This document shows, piece by piece, positions 28,262 to 39,322 of a stretch of DNA of 56,918 bases. This DNA is from Pseudomonas paralcaligenes (GTDB taxonomy: Bacteria; Pseudomonadota; Gammaproteobacteria; Pseudomonadales; Pseudomonadaceae), in NCBI RefSeq assembly GCF_019655855.1, contig NZ_BPFX01000049.1:1-56918 (forward strand), in the 5' to 3' direction. The position numbers were made by a program, and so were the translations under genes. Every line of letters starts with the position of its first letter. Within the stretch, counting starts at the first letter, position 1. The notes below the pieces were generated by a model, which worked only from the letters and a program-made list of their open reading frames with translations, was not told the DNA's origin and made no database searches.

Positions 28262-29853
28262 GCCTGCTCGCTGCCCGCCGCCTGTTGCGCATCCTGCGCG
28301 TGGTCATCCGCTATCGCCTGGACGACCTGTTGCTGACCCTGCCGCTGCCCGCCTGGATGCGCGCCCTGCGCTTCGCCCTGCCCTGGCGCTGGCTGCCTCG
28401 CCAGCCGCTAGAGCGCAGCCGCGGCGAAGCCTTGCGCCTGGCGCTGGAAGACCTCGGTCCGATCTTCATCAAGTTCGGCCAGCTGCTGTCCACCCGTCGC
28501 GACCTGCTGCCGCCGGATGTGGCCGACGAACTGGCACGCCTGCAGGATCAGGTGCCGCCCTTCGACCCGGCACACGCGGTGGCGCTGATCGAACAGCAGC
28601 TCGGCGTGAGCATCGACGCCGCCTTCGCCCGCTTCGACGTGACCCCGCTGGCCTCCGCCTCGGTGGCCCAGGTGCACGCGGCGCAGCTCAAGAGCGGCGA
28701 GGAAGTGGTGGTCAAGGTGATCCGCCCCGGCCTGCGGCCGATCATCCGCTCCGACCTGGCCTGGCTGTTCCTCGCCGCACGCATCGCCGAGAAGGCCTCG
28801 GCCGACGCCCGTCGCCTGCGCCCGGTGGAAGTGGTGGCCGACTACGAGAAGACTATCTACGACGAACTCGACCTACTGCGCGAGGCGGCCAACGCCAGCC
28901 AGCTGCGGCGCAACTTCGAGGGCTCGCCGCTGCTCTACGTGCCCCAGGTGCACTGGGACTGGTGCCGGCCCAAGGTGCTGGTGATGGAGCGTATCTACGG
29001 CGTGCCGGTGACCGACCTGGCGACCCTGGCCGACCAGCGCACCAACATGAAGCTGCTGGCCGAGCGCGGCGTGGAAATCTTCTTCACCCAGGTATTCCGC
29101 GACAGCTTCTTCCACGCCGACATGCACCCCGGCAACATCTTCGTCGCCACCCGCACGCCCTGGAGCCCGCAGTACATCGCCATCGACTGCGGCATCGTCG
29201 GCAGCCTCACCGACGAGGACCAGGACTACCTGGCGCGCAACCTGCTGGCCTTCTTCAAGCGCGACTACCGCAAGGTGGCACAGCTGCATATCGACTCCGG
29301 CTGGGTGCCGGCGGAGACCAAGGTCAACGAGTTCGAGGCGGCCATCCGCACCGTCTGCGAGCCGATCTTCGAGAGGCCGCTGAAAGACATCTCCTTCGGC
29401 CAGCTGCTGCTGCGCCTGTTCCAGACCGCGCGCCGCTTCAACATGGAAGTACAGCCGCAACTCGTGCTGCTGCAGAAGACCCTGCTCAACATCGAGGGCC
29501 TGGGCCGCCAGCTGTACCCGGACCTAGACCTGTGGAACACCGCGCAGCCGTTCCTCGAGCGCTGGATGCGAGAGCGGGTCAGCCCGCGCAACCTGCTGCA
29601 CAACCTGCAGACCCAGGTCGAGCAGGTGCCGCACCTCGCCAACATGACCCGAGATCTGCTCGAACGCATGAGCCAGCCTCACGCCAGCGACCCGCCGGCG
29701 CCATGGCGCGAGCAGCGCAACCCGTGGCCGCTGCGCCTGCTCGGCGCGGCGCTGGTGGCCGGCGGCGTCAGCCAGGGACTTGTGCTCGCCCCGGCGGCCT
29801 GGGCCGCCTGGCTCAGCCTCGGCGCCGGCCTGGCATTGATCCTGCGCCGATAG
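28258..29853 (+). CDS. ubiB: Ubiquinone biosynthesis protein UbiB (atypical kinase/ATPase)
   Basis: UbiB is a membrane-bound ABC1/ADCK-type ATPase that supports extraction of ubiquinone precursors from the membrane. The 531 residues carry the KxGQ signature ([12 protein letters not shown], near 72), the alanine-rich nucleotide loop [11 protein letters not shown], the catalytic-lysine strand VVVKV, the catalytic loop [10 protein letters not shown] and the DFG-equivalent IDCGIVG. Two C-terminal membrane segments lie at about 490-530. The start overlaps the ubiJ stop by four bases. Confidence 0.96.
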   Translation: MSLLAARRLLRILRVVIRYRLDDLLLTLPLPAWMRALRFALPWRWLPRQPLERSRGEALRLALEDLGPIFIKFGQLLSTRRDLLPPDVADELARLQDQVPPFDPAHAVALIEQQLGVSIDAAFARFDVTPLASASVAQVHAAQLKSGEEVVVKVIRPGLRPIIRSDLAWLFLAARIAEKASADARRLRPVEVVADYEKTIYDELDLLREAANASQLRRNFEGSPLLYVPQVHWDWCRPKVLVMERIYGVPVTDLATLADQRTNMKLLAERGVEIFFTQVFRDSFFHADMHPGNIFVATRTPWSPQYIAIDCGIVGSLTDEDQDYLARNLLAFFKRDYRKVAQLHIDSGWVPAETKVNEFEAAIRTVCEPIFERPLKDISFGQLLLRLFQTARRFNMEVQPQLVLLQKTLLNIEGLGRQLYPDLDLWNTAQPFLERWMRERVSPRNLLHNLQTQVEQVPHLANMTRDLLERMSQPHASDPPAPWREQRNPWPLRLLGAALVAGGVSQGLVLAPAAWAAWLSLGAGLALILRR

Positions 29854-29944
29854 CCAGTGCCGTCCATGGCTGGCACACTTGACCTTTCATAACCGGCGTA
29901 CGCAAGCGCCTTGGAAAGAGCCCCGAAACGGGCGGAATGCAGAA

Positions 29945-30343
29945 ATGACCGACTGGCTCGACGAAATCAACTGGAACGAGGATGGCCTGGTTCCCGCCAT
30001 CGCCCAGGACCACAAGACCGGGCGGGTGCTGATGATGGCCTGGATGAACCGCGAAGCCCTCGCGCTCACCGCCGCCGAGCAGCGCGCCATCTATTGGTCA
30101 CGTTCCCGTGGCAAGCTGTGGCGCAAGGGCGAGGAGTCCGGGCATGTGCAGAAGCTGCACGAGCTGCGCTTGGACTGCGATGCCGACGTGATCATCCTGC
30201 TGGTCGAGCAGCTCGGTGGCATCGCCTGCCACACCGGGCGCGAAAGCTGCTTCTACCGGGTCTTCGAGAACGGTGCCTGGCACACCGTCGACCCGGTGCT
30301 GAAGGACCCGCACGCCATCTACCAGGAACACAAGCATGAGTGA
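29945..30343 (+). CDS. hisI: Phosphoribosyl-AMP cyclohydrolase
   Basis: This zinc enzyme opens the adenine ring of PR-AMP in the third step of histidine synthesis. The start [10 protein letters not shown] at 29945 gives 132 residues. Motifs visible are [19 protein letters not shown] (metal-binding Asp/Cys) and [12 protein letters not shown] with the zinc cysteines. It is a stand-alone form; hisE follows as a separate gene overlapping by eight bases. This split hisI/hisE pair next to tatABC is the Pseudomonas arrangement. Confidence 0.96.
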   Translation: MTDWLDEINWNEDGLVPAIAQDHKTGRVLMMAWMNREALALTAAEQRAIYWSRSRGKLWRKGEESGHVQKLHELRLDCDADVIILLVEQLGGIACHTGRESCFYRVFENGAWHTVDPVLKDPHAIYQEHKHE

Positions 30344-30668
30344 CACCCTGACCCGCCTGGCCGAGGTGCTGGAGGCGCGCAAGGGCGCGGCGCCGGACAG
30401 CTCCTACGTGGCCAGCCTGTACCACAAGGGCCTGAACAAGATCCTGGAGAAGGTCGGCGAGGAGTCGGTCGAGACTATCCTGGCGGCCAAGGACGCCGCC
30501 GCCAGCGGTGACTGCAGCGACCTGATCTACGAAACCGCCGACCTCTGGTTCCACAGCCTGGTCATGCTCGCCGCCCTCGGCCAGCACCCGCAGGCCGTGC
30601 TGGACGAGCTGGACCGGCGTTTCGGCCTTTCCGGGCACGACGAGAAAGCGGCGCGCCCCACTTCCTGA
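30336..30668 (+). CDS. hisE: Phosphoribosyl-ATP pyrophosphatase
   Basis: HisE hydrolyses PR-ATP to PR-AMP in the second step of histidine synthesis. The 110-residue all-alpha MazG-like protein has the metal-binding helices [14 protein letters not shown] and [16 protein letters not shown]. Overlap with hisI suggests balanced translation of two consecutive pathway enzymes. tatA begins 22 bp later, so his and tat genes may share transcripts. Confidence 0.96.
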   Translation: MSDTLTRLAEVLEARKGAAPDSSYVASLYHKGLNKILEKVGEESVETILAAKDAAASGDCSDLIYETADLWFHSLVMLAALGQHPQAVLDELDRRFGLSGHDEKAARPTS

Positions 30669-30690
30669 ATTCATTGCGAGGACTGATTGC

Positions 30691-30942
30691 ATGGGCATTT
30701 TTGACTGGAAACACTGGGTCGTCATCCTGATCGTGGTGGTGCTGGTATTCGGCACCAAGCGCCTGAAGAACCTGGGCTCCGACCTGGGCGAGACCATCAA
30801 GGGCTTCCGCAAGGCGATGAACACCGACGACGAGAAACCCGAGCCGCAACAGCCGGCCCCGGCCACCAGCGAGCAGCTGCACAAGCCGCAGACCATCGAC
30901 GCCCAGGCGCAGAAGGTCGAAGAGCCGGCGCGCAAGGACTGA
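30691..30942 (+). CDS. tatA: Sec-independent translocase subunit TatA
   Basis: TatA oligomerises to form the transport element of the twin-arginine system. The 83 residues have a short N-terminal membrane helix ([13 protein letters not shown]), the FG-hinge ([10 protein letters not shown]) and an amphipathic helix ([14 protein letters not shown]). An acidic/Gln-rich tail follows. It is the first gene of tatABC, three bases before the tatB GTG. Confidence 0.95.
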   Translation: MGIFDWKHWVVILIVVVLVFGTKRLKNLGSDLGETIKGFRKAMNTDDEKPEPQQPAPATSEQLHKPQTIDAQAQKVEEPARKD

Positions 30943-30945
30943 CGC

Positions 30946-31311
30946 GTGTTCGATATCGGCTTTTCGGAACTGCTGCTGGTCGGGCTGGTGGCGCTGATCG
31001 TCTTCGGCCCCGAGCGCCTGCCCGGCGCCGTGCGCACCGCCGGCCTGTGGATCGGCCGGCTGAAGCGCAGCTTCAACGCCATCAAGGCGGAAGTGGAGCG
31101 CGAAGTCGGCGCCGATGAAATCCGCCGGCAGCTGCACAACGAGCAGATCCTGCAACTGGAACGCGAGCTGAAGCAGTCGATCCAGCCGCCGACGCCAGCT
31201 GCGCCCGAGCCGACAGCGGCCACCCCGCAGGAAGTGCCGCCCGCGGCTCAGCCCGCGCCCGCCGACAACGCCACTCCCCCGGCCAACCCGGAGCCGCCGC
31301 GCCAGCCATGA
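30946..31311 (+). CDS. tatB: Sec-independent translocase subunit TatB
   Basis: TatB joins TatC in the signal-peptide receptor. The GTG start at 30946 gives 121 residues beginning [26 protein letters not shown], with the membrane helix, the conserved Glu8 and the FGPERLP hinge of TatB. A long charged amphipathic helix and a Pro/Ala-rich tail follow. It overlaps tatC by four bases. Confidence 0.95.
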   Translation: MFDIGFSELLLVGLVALIVFGPERLPGAVRTAGLWIGRLKRSFNAIKAEVEREVGADEIRRQLHNEQILQLERELKQSIQPPTPAAPEPTAATPQEVPPAAQPAPADNATPPANPEPPRQP

Positions 31312-32093
31312 CCGATCCGAATACCGAGATGCCCCTGGTGGCGCACCTCACCGAGCTGCGCTCGCGCCTGCTGCGCTGCGTGATCGCCATCTTCATCGTG
31401 TTCGCCGGGCTGTTCTACTTCGCCCAGGACATCTACACCTTCGTCTCGGCGCCGCTGCGTGCCTACCTGCCGGAAGGCGCGACGATGATCGCCACCGGCG
31501 TCGCCTCGCCCTTCCTCACCCCGTTCAAGCTGACGGCCTGGTGCTCGCTGTTCCTCGCCGTGCCGATCATCCTGTACCAGGTATGGGGCTTCATCGCCCC
31601 GGGGCTGTACAAGCACGAGAAGCGCGTCGCCCTGCCGCTGCTGGTTTCCAGCATCTTCCTGTTCTACGGTGGCATGGCCTTCGCCTACTTCCTGGTGTTC
31701 CCGCTGATGTTCCACTTCTTCGCCAGCGTGACCCCGGACGGGGTGGCGATGATGACGGACATCAACGAATACCTGGACTTCGTCCTGACCCTGTTCTTCG
31801 CCTTCGGCGTGGCCTTCGAGATACCAGTGGCGACTTTCCTGGTGCTCTGGGCCGGCATCGTCGACATCGACACCCTGCGCAAGAGCCGGCCCTACGTGAT
31901 CGTCGGCTGCTTCGTGGTCGGCATGGTCCTCACCCCGCCGGACATCTTTTCGCAGACGCTGCTGGCCGTACCCATGTGGCTGCTGTTCGAGGTCGGCGTG
32001 TTCTTCGGCGGCCTGGTGCGCAAGCGCAGCGACCATGAGGACGCCCAGCCCGAAGAGCAACCCGACGACCAGCCGCCCGCACCGCTGCAATGA
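31308..32093 (+). CDS. tatC: Sec-independent translocase subunit TatC
   Basis: TatC is the polytopic core that recognises twin-arginine signal peptides. The 261 residues include the N-terminal [11 protein letters not shown] signature, six membrane segments, the first-periplasmic-loop region and [17 protein letters not shown], which holds the conserved Phe/Glu region. The tail is acidic and Gln/Pro-rich. It overlaps rsmE by four bases, so the rRNA methyltransferase is co-translated. Confidence 0.96.
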   Translation: MTDPNTEMPLVAHLTELRSRLLRCVIAIFIVFAGLFYFAQDIYTFVSAPLRAYLPEGATMIATGVASPFLTPFKLTAWCSLFLAVPIILYQVWGFIAPGLYKHEKRVALPLLVSSIFLFYGGMAFAYFLVFPLMFHFFASVTPDGVAMMTDINEYLDFVLTLFFAFGVAFEIPVATFLVLWAGIVDIDTLRKSRPYVIVGCFVVGMVLTPPDIFSQTLLAVPMWLLFEVGVFFGGLVRKRSDHEDAQPEEQPDDQPPAPLQ

Positions 32094-32797
32094 ACCTGCT
32101 GCTGCTGGAGAACGCCGACTTCGTCGCGGCCGACCGCGCCGTGCTCGAAGGCCGGCGCCTCAAGCACTTGCACGAAGTGCATCGCGCCGAGGCCGGCGAC
32201 CAGCTGCGGGTCGGCCGCCTAGGCGGCGCGATGGGGAGCGGCACGCTGCTGGCGCTGGACGAACGCTACGCCGAGCTGCGCATCGAGCTGGACCAGCCGC
32301 CACCGGCCAAGCTGCCCCTGACACTGTTGCTGGCCCTGCCGCGCCCCAAGATGCTCAAGCGTGTACTGCAGACCGTAGCGTCCATGGGCGTGCCGCGCCT
32401 GGTGCTGCTCAACAGCTACCGGGTGGAAAAGAGCTTCTGGCAGACCCCCTTCCTCGAGCCCGCCGCCATCCGCGAGCAACTGATCCTAGGCCTGGAGCAG
32501 GCCCGCGACACGGTGCTGCCCGAGGTCGTCATCGAGAAGCGCTTCAAGCCCTTCGTCGAAGACCGCCTGCCAGCCATCGCCGCCGGCACCCTGGGTCTGG
32601 TCGGCCACCCCGGCGACTTCCCCTCCTGCCCCCGCGCAGTGACCGAATCGGTCACCCTGGCCATCGGCCCGGAAGGTGGCTGGATTCCCTACGAGGTGGA
32701 CAAACTGCTCGAAGCGGGACTCGCCCCGGTGCAGCTGGGCGAGCGCATCCTGCGGGTGGAAACGGCGGTCACGGCGCTGCTGGCGCGGCTGTTCTGA
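32090..32797 (+). CDS. rsmE: 16S rRNA (uracil-1498-N3)-methyltransferase
   Basis: RsmE methylates U1498 in the decoding region of 16S rRNA. The 235 residues have an N-terminal PUA-like domain ([16 protein letters not shown]) and a C-terminal SPOUT trefoil-knot domain with [12 protein letters not shown] and [12 protein letters not shown]. It is the last gene conserved in P. aeruginosa order here. After it the window enters accessory DNA (a 227-bp gap with no gene seen). Confidence 0.95.
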   Translation: MNLLLLENADFVAADRAVLEGRRLKHLHEVHRAEAGDQLRVGRLGGAMGSGTLLALDERYAELRIELDQPPPAKLPLTLLLALPRPKMLKRVLQTVASMGVPRLVLLNSYRVEKSFWQTPFLEPAAIREQLILGLEQARDTVLPEVVIEKRFKPFVEDRLPAIAAGTLGLVGHPGDFPSCPRAVTESVTLAIGPEGGWIPYEVDKLLEAGLAPVQLGERILRVETAVTALLARLF

Positions 32798-33024
32798 GAT
32801 TCGCCTCGGAGCACTCAAGCACGCCCCAAAGCGTGACGAGGCCCATGGAAAGTCCGGGCGCGCTGTGCAGAATGTCACTGCCCTGAAATGCAGTGGAAAC
32901 GAATCTCACCCGCCTCTATGGCCAGCACGGAAGCTGGAACCCCTCCTACGCCGGATCGATCTTGCCCCCGTCTTGATCACGGCAGCCAGGAAAAACAGCT
33001 CCCGCCAACGCAAAGGATTGCGCT

Positions 33025-33891
33025 ATGTCGAAAAAACCGTCCGTTGAAGAGTTCCTGAATGCGCCAGGGGTCAGGTACACCGACCTCTGTTTCTCCTGCG
33101 CAAATGATAATCCTGACTTAGTCAAAGCTATCGCAGATCGCACTAATACCCCTTCCATCATCTCCCAAGGTCTAACTCCTCTCTGCGGCCCGGCCGCCTT
33201 CATGTACTGCGTGGCCAAGCATCACAAGGATGTCTACAAGCGCTACGTGGCGGAACTGCTGCTCCATGGTGAAGCCAAACTGGGGCAGCTGCACGTCAAA
33301 CCCAGCATGGCCTGCCGCAGTGGTTCGGCGCCAGAGATACACCCGGTGGACTGGGTAGCACTGGCCAGCCTGCGCGACTCCTCCAACGGCCTACTGAGCA
33401 TGAACAGCGGGGACTCGCAGATGGCGGGTATCACCATGGCCGGTCAGATGGTCGAGTGGTTCGAATCCTGCGGCCTGTTCAGCGGCGCCGACAGCAAGGT
33501 CAACTATGTTTTCGGCGGCTCGGCCAAGACCCTGATGGAGGCCAATCAGCACTTTGGCATGGGCGGGCTGGTCTGCCTGCTAATCCGCGCAGCGATCATC
33601 GGTCCTGTCGGAGGAGAAGTACCGCTCAACAAGCTGAACAAGGGCACTCCGAAAACCCTTCTGGGCACACCCGACCACTGGATCGTGCTGCGCTCTCCCA
33701 TCCGGGTCGGAAGGTCCAGGTTCTGCTGGGCGCCCTCCGCTTACGGCTCCGATAGTTTTCTCGACTCCCTCCTGGAGTTCGAATGCTACACCTGGGGCGA
33801 TGGCAACCGCCGCTCCAGCCACAGGATCGCGAACCTCACCGTCAGGCAGTTCCTGCCGTACTTCTATGGCTACGTGCACGTAGTCCTATAA
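33025..33891 (+). CDS. Hypothetical protein, possible papain-like cysteine peptidase
   Basis: This protein has no confident name. The 288 residues have no signal peptide or membrane segment. A CGPAAF motif (Cys54 near a helix start) and a later DHWIVL motif (His218) followed by a YTWGD strand (Asp259) are spaced as in papain-like/C39-type cysteine peptidases. Catalysis is inferred, not shown. DWVALASLRDSSNGLL lies near 109-124. The ATG follows AAGGA. It is lower in G+C than its neighbours. A gene for an exported beta-propeller protein follows 18 bp later, so the two form a unit; an effector/immunity pair is one reading. Confidence 0.7.
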   Translation: MSKKPSVEEFLNAPGVRYTDLCFSCANDNPDLVKAIADRTNTPSIISQGLTPLCGPAAFMYCVAKHHKDVYKRYVAELLLHGEAKLGQLHVKPSMACRSGSAPEIHPVDWVALASLRDSSNGLLSMNSGDSQMAGITMAGQMVEWFESCGLFSGADSKVNYVFGGSAKTLMEANQHFGMGGLVCLLIRAAIIGPVGGEVPLNKLNKGTPKTLLGTPDHWIVLRSPIRVGRSRFCWAPSAYGSDSFLDSLLEFECYTWGDGNRRSSHRIANLTVRQFLPYFYGYVHVVL

Positions 33892-33909
33892 CCATCGCGA
33901 GACATCACC

Positions 33910-35073
33910 ATGCTGCGACTCATCTGCCTATTTCCTCTGGCTTTCGGGCTGGCCACAAACCATGCCTTGGGCGACGGTGATATCAAGAGCCAGCGCGCCA
34001 GCGCCAAGCCGTTGATACCAATTAACAGCGGATCAACCTCCAAGGCGCTGAAAACGGTGGCCTACACCCCGGACGGTAAGCATTACTTGATAGGCGACCT
34101 CTTCGCCGGCATTGGCATTTTTAGTACTGCACAAGCAACCCTGGTTACAGAAGAGCCCATCAAGGCGCTCTTCGCGGGGAATCCTCCCGGCGATCCAGAA
34201 TATGCCGCCACGGCACAGAGCCTCTGGTATGCCGGTATCATCGACAGCAATACTTACTACTATGCCGCTGGGGATATGGGTATCAAGCCGCACGACTTCC
34301 GCGTGAATATCCAGCAGATAAACCCACCCAAGCGCCTGCATACCCACCGTCCCCCCGGTTTAAGCGACACTCGCCCGGTTCGAGCGAACCGCACCTACAT
34401 CAACTACCCTGACACCCTGGTCAACTGGCATACCGGCCAGGAATATCCCGTCAGAACATTCAGCCCCGCCGGCTTCGACTATGCCCTGACAGACAGCGGC
34501 AAGATCTTCTCACGCAGCTACCCCAGTGATTGGGCGATGCTCTACGACCCGCTCAGCGACAGCAGCATCCAGTGGAAGCTGGGCATCCCTCCCGGCAAAG
34601 CCGTGCTCACACGCGACAGTCGTTATGTCGCGGTACAGAGTACGGACGGCGCCTGCCGGGTCTGGCCACTGCCCGAGCTAAAGCCAGTGCAACGCTGCGG
34701 CCGCGCCCCCTGGTTCGCCAGTGCCGGCACTGTCGCCCTGGTCACCGATCCCGCCGGCGATCATTTCGCCGCCGCCTGGCGCAAGCGCGTGCAGGTCTAC
34801 CAGGTCGAGCCTTACCGGCGCACGTTTGAGTTGGAGATGAACAACAACGTGCTGGCCATGGCGCTCTCCGCCAACGGGCGCCTGGCCATCTCCAGCCAGC
34901 AGGATGCCGTCGAGGTGTGGGACATCCCCAGCCGAAAACTGCTGGGACGGATCGCCACCGACACCTTCCCCCGCCTGCTGGCCATCTCTCCCTCGGGCGA
35001 CGAAATACTGGTACACGACAGGACCCTGCTGCGCCTGCGTGTGCCCGAGCCGGACGCTCACCCGCAGGAATGA
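33910..35073 (+). CDS. Exported WD40-like beta-propeller protein
   Basis: This is a 387-residue protein with a clear signal peptide (LRLICLFPLAFGLATNHALG), predicted periplasmic. At least four blade-like repeats are seen: VAYTPDGKHYLIGD, YVAVQSTDGACRVWPL, LAMALSANGRLAISSQQDAVEVWDI and LAISPSGDEILVHD. No enzyme motif was found. It is preceded by the cysteine-peptidase-like gene and ends 24 bp before the convergent ABC ATPase gene. Its function is unknown. As partner of a possible peptidoglycan-targeting or periplasm-acting toxin it could be the immunity protein, or the pair could be a scaffold and enzyme. Confidence 0.7.
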   Translation: MLRLICLFPLAFGLATNHALGDGDIKSQRASAKPLIPINSGSTSKALKTVAYTPDGKHYLIGDLFAGIGIFSTAQATLVTEEPIKALFAGNPPGDPEYAATAQSLWYAGIIDSNTYYYAAGDMGIKPHDFRVNIQQINPPKRLHTHRPPGLSDTRPVRANRTYINYPDTLVNWHTGQEYPVRTFSPAGFDYALTDSGKIFSRSYPSDWAMLYDPLSDSSIQWKLGIPPGKAVLTRDSRYVAVQSTDGACRVWPLPELKPVQRCGRAPWFASAGTVALVTDPAGDHFAAAWRKRVQVYQVEPYRRTFELEMNNNVLAMALSANGRLAISSQQDAVEVWDIPSRKLLGRIATDTFPRLLAISPSGDEILVHDRTLLRLRVPEPDAHPQE

Positions 35074-35097
35074 CGCCCAAGCGCCGACGCAAGCGCT

Positions 35098-35824
<727 letters not shown>

Positions 35825-35832
<8 letters not shown>

Positions 35833-36787
35833 TTTTGCCGAGCCTCCGCTCCAGGCGGCTGGCGATTTGCGACAGCGGCAGGTTGATGACGAGGTAGAGC
35901 GCGGCCACGCAGAACCAGATCTCGAAGGTGGAGAACGAGGTGGTGATGGCTTCGCGGCCGCTCTTGGTCAGTTCGGTGATGGCGATCACCGAGACCAGCG
36001 AGGTGTCCTTGACCAGGCTGATGAACTGCCCGGCCAGCGGTGGCAGCACGCGCTTGAAGGCCTGCGGCAGGATCACGTGGCGCATCGACTGGCCGGCGGT
36101 CAGGCCCAGCGAACGCGCCGCTTCGCCCTGGCCGCGGGCCACCGACTGCACACCGGCGCGGACGATCTCGCCGACATAGGCCCCGGTGAACAGTGCCAGC
36201 GCGGCGACCCCGGCGAACTCGCGGGACAGGTTGAGCACGGTGCCGATGAAGAAGTAGAAGATGAATATCTGCACCAGCAGCGGCGTGCCGCGCACCAGTT
36301 CGACGTAGACGGTGGACAGGTCGCGCAGGGTCGGGTTGCTGGACAACCGACACAGGCCGGTGACCAGGCCGATCACCAGCGCCATGGCCCCGGAGGCCAC
36401 GGAGATCCACAGGGTGGTCCACAGCCCCCAGAGCAGCGGACCGGCGGCCCAGTGGCGGGTGACGCCGATCTCGTCGCCCTCGCTGACATCGTCGCCCTCG
36501 GCCACCCGCAGGCTGTCACTGGCGACTTCGAGCACCTGCTCCTCGCCCCCCTCGGCGGTCAGGGTCACGCGGCTCAGGCCGCCTGCTTCGGTGACGGCGC
36601 TGACGCTGCCGTAGTCGGCGGCGCGCTGGGCTTCCTCGGCCTGGTAGGCGAAATACTGCGGCACGCGGTTCCAGTGCCACTCGTAGGAGATCAGCGAGGT
36701 GGAGTACCACAGGCCCCAGGCCACCAGGGCCAGGATCAGCCCGGTGAGGATGTGCCAGGGCCAGGTACGACGATGTTTTCTAATCAC
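35825..36787 (-). CDS. Polar amino-acid ABC transporter, permease
   Basis: This is an inner-membrane subunit of the HisMQ type. The 320 residues have one N-terminal membrane segment (about 12-32), then an unusual periplasmic insert of about 80 residues (36-120, with [26 protein letters not shown]). The core permease domain follows, with the EAA-loop sequence [24 protein letters not shown] single permease gene suggests a homodimer. The SBP gene lies 93 bp upstream, separated by a stem-loop. Confidence 0.93.
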
Positions 36788-36817
36788 GGGAAATCTCGCT
36801 CATGGCGGGGAACAGAA

Positions 36818-36846
36818 ACAGGCCCGACCTTGTGGGCCGGGCCTGT
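36818..36846. terminator. Intercistronic stem-loop between SBP and permease genes
   Basis: The arms ACAGGCCCG and CGGGCCTGT (9 bp) surround an 11-base loop, 34 bp after the SBP stop. No T-run follows. Such hairpins usually protect the SBP message or reduce read-through so that binding protein exceeds membrane subunits. Confidence 0.6.
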
Positions 36847-36880
36847 CGTCACCAGCGAGGACCGAAGTCCGACGCGGGGC

Positions 36881-37672
36881 TTATTCCATCTCTTTCAGCC
36901 AGTCGTTCTTCTTGAACCACTTGGTGTGGATGCGCTCGTAGGTGCCGTCGTGCTTGATCTGGTGCAGCCAGTTGTTGATCCAGTTGATACTGTCGTAGTC
37001 GCCCTTCTTGAGGCCGAAGGCCAGCGGCTCGAAGGTGAACGGCTCGTCGAGGAACACCAGCTTGCCGGCGCCGGCCTTGTTCACCGCCACCACGTTGTAC
37101 GGCGCGTCGTAGATGAAGGCGTCGGCCTTGCCGTTGACCACGTCCATCACCGCTTCCTGCTCGTTGTCGAAGCCGTGGTACTGGGCCTTGGCGATCAGGC
37201 GCTTGGCGACCATCTCGCCGGTGGTGCCGATCTTCGAGGTGATGCGGTACTTGGCGTCGTTGAGGTCCTTGTAGGACTTGATCTCGCCTTGCAGCTCCTT
37301 GCGGATCAGCAGGGTCTGGCCGACCACGATGAAGGGCTCGGGGAAGTTGACCCGCAGGTTGCGCTCCTGGGTCACGGTCATGCCGGAGCCGATCATGTCG
37401 AACTTGTCGGTCAGCAGGGCCGGGATGATGCCGTCGTAGCTGGTAGAGACCAGCTCCAGCTTGACGCCCATGGCCTTGGCCATGGCCTTCAGCAGGTCGA
37501 CTTCGAAACCGATGATCTCGCCACGTTTGTTGGTCATCTCGAACGGCATGTAGGTCGGGTCCATGCCGACGCGCAGGGTGCCGCGCTTGACCGCGTCGTC
37601 GACCATGCCGGCGTGGGCCAGGCCGGTCACCGCGCAGGCGGAAAGCAGCAGAGATGCGAGAAACTTCTTCAT
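36881..37672 (-). CDS. Polar amino-acid ABC transporter, periplasmic substrate-binding protein
   Basis: This is a cluster-3 (SBP_bac_3) binding protein. The 263 residues start with a signal peptide (KKFLASLLLSACAVTGLAHA). The family signature GFEVDLLKAMAKAMGVKLELV lies near 55-75, with DMIGSGMTVTQERNLRVNFPEPF and the hinge-region DAFIYDAPYN. The ligand residues suggest a polar or amphipathic amino acid but do not identify one. It is the first gene of the operon. Its promoter must lie in the 156-bp gap to dtd. Confidence 0.94.
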   Translation of the reverse strand: MKKFLASLLLSACAVTGLAHAGMVDDAVKRGTLRVGMDPTYMPFEMTNKRGEIIGFEVDLLKAMAKAMGVKLELVSTSYDGIIPALLTDKFDMIGSGMTVTQERNLRVNFPEPFIVVGQTLLIRKELQGEIKSYKDLNDAKYRITSKIGTTGEMVAKRLIAKAQYHGFDNEQEAVMDVVNGKADAFIYDAPYNVVAVNKAGAGKLVFLDEPFTFEPLAFGLKKGDYDSINWINNWLHQIKHDGTYERIHTKWFKKNDWLKEME

Positions 37673-37828
37673 TCCTATCTCCTAGGGGACAACTCGATTT
37701 TCAAGGACGCGCCCCCACGGACACCGGGGCAAGGCGGGCAATCCTAACCGCCCGGACAGTGGATGGCGAGTCGCAAAGCAGGCAGGAATCGAGCCAGGTC
37801 GCCGCGCCGACGACCGGTAGCGAGGCGT

Positions 37829-38266
37829 TCAGACCTCGAGCAGGAAGGTCACCGGACCGTCGTTGACCAGGTGTACCTGCATGTCCGCGCCGAAGCGGCC
37901 GGTGGCCACCTGCGGATGCTGCTCGCGGGCCAGGGCCACCAGCTGCTCGAACAGGGCCAGGCCCTGGGCCGGCGGCGCCGCGCTGGAGAAGCTCGGACGC
38001 AGGCCGCTCTTGGTGTCGGCGGCCAGGGTGAACTGGGAGACCAGCAGCAGGCCGCCGTTCACGTCGGTCAGCGACAGGTTCATCTTGCCCGCATCGTCGG
38101 AGAACACCCGGTAGTTGAGCAGCCGCTGCAGGCCCTTGGCGAGGGTCGCCGCGTCGTCCTGCGGCTCGATGCCGACCAGCGCCAGCAGGCCCTGGTCGAT
38201 GGCGCCGACGATCTCTCCCGCGACTTCGACGCGGGCGCCACGCACCCGCTGGATCAGCAGCTTCAC
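37829..38266 (-). CDS. dtd: D-aminoacyl-tRNA deacylase
   Basis: This enzyme removes D-amino acids from mischarged tRNAs. The 145 residues carry the active-site segment [17 protein letters not shown] and the C-terminal cross-subunit motif [11 protein letters not shown] (the Gly-Pro-Val-Thr motif). Its start overlaps the pip stop by four bases, giving the pip-dtd pair conserved in Pseudomonas. Confidence 0.96.
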   Translation of the reverse strand: MKLLIQRVRGARVEVAGEIVGAIDQGLLALVGIEPQDDAATLAKGLQRLLNYRVFSDDAGKMNLSLTDVNGGLLLVSQFTLAADTKSGLRPSFSSAAPPAQGLALFEQLVALAREQHPQVATGRFGADMQVHLVNDGPVTFLLEV

Positions 38267-39234
38267 GCGTCTTCCAGGGGCAGGTCGAGCAGGCGCCGAG
38301 CCATCTGGTCGGCAGCGCGCACCAAGGCATCGGTGATGCCCGGCTCGGCGGCGGCATGGCCGGCGTCGCGGATGATCTGCAGCTCGCTGTTGGGCCAGGC
38401 CTGGTGCAGGGCCCAGGCGTTGTCCAGCGGGCAGATCACGTCGTAGCGGCCGTGCACGATCACGCCCGGCAGGTGGGCGATCTTCGGCATGTCACGCAGC
38501 AACTGGTCTTCCTCGAGGAAGGCATTGTTGACGAAGTAGTGGCACTCGATGCGCGCGATCGACAGGGCGCGATGCGGCTCGGTGAAGCGGTCGACCACCT
38601 GCGGATTGGGCCGCAGGGTGGCGGTGTGGCCCTCCCAGCAGGACCAGGCCTTGGCCGCGTGCATCTGGGCGATCTGGTCCGGCCCGGTGAGACGCTTGTA
38701 GAAGGCCTGCATCAGGTCGCCGCGCTCCTCGGCCGGAATCGGCGCCACGTAGTCTTCCCAGTAGTCGGGGAACAGGCGGCTGGCGCCCTCCTGGTAGAAC
38801 CAGTCGAACTCCTGAGGACGGCACAGGAAGATGCCGCGCAGGATCAGCGCATGCACGCGATCCGGGTGGCTCTGGGCGTAGGCCAGGGACAGGGTCGAGC
38901 CCCAGGAGCCGCCGAACAGCACCCACTTGTCGATGCCCAGGTGCTCGCGGATACGCTCCATGTCGGCCACCAGGTCCCAGGTGGTGTTGCCCTCCAGGCT
39001 GGCGTGCGGCGTGGAACGGCCGCAGCCGCGCTGGTCGAAGGTGATGATGCGGTACAGGTTGGGATCGAAGTAGCGACGGCTGGCGGCATCGCAGCCGGCG
39101 CCGGGGCCGCCGTGGACGAACAGCACCGGCAGGCCGTCCGGAGAACCGCTCTCGTCCACGTAGAGGACGTGCGGCTCCGCCACCGCCAGTTCATGGCGGG
39201 CGTGGGGTTTGATCTCCGGATACAAAGTCAGCAT
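38263..39234 (-). CDS. pip: Proline iminopeptidase
   Basis: This serine peptidase cleaves N-terminal proline from peptides. The start [16 protein letters not shown] at 39234 gives 323 residues; the frame is open further but upstream residues lack family similarity. Motifs of the S33 family: oxyanion [19 protein letters not shown], nucleophile GGSWGSTL, Asp in GRYDVICP and His in [10 protein letters not shown]. It is cytoplasmic, with no signal sequence. Confidence 0.96.
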   Translation of the reverse strand: MLTLYPEIKPHARHELAVAEPHVLYVDESGSPDGLPVLFVHGGPGAGCDAASRRYFDPNLYRIITFDQRGCGRSTPHASLEGNTTWDLVADMERIREHLGIDKWVLFGGSWGSTLSLAYAQSHPDRVHALILRGIFLCRPQEFDWFYQEGASRLFPDYWEDYVAPIPAEERGDLMQAFYKRLTGPDQIAQMHAAKAWSCWEGHTATLRPNPQVVDRFTEPHRALSIARIECHYFVNNAFLEEDQLLRDMPKIAHLPGVIVHGRYDVICPLDNAWALHQAWPNSELQIIRDAGHAAAEPGITDALVRAADQMARRLLDLPLEDA

Positions 39235-39322
39235 GGCGCACTCCCGAGTCTGTGCGTAGTTTCCCTGGGTCCACCTCGGACCGACCCTGCCGGGCATCAT
39301 AACCATGAATCGGGAGTTGAAC

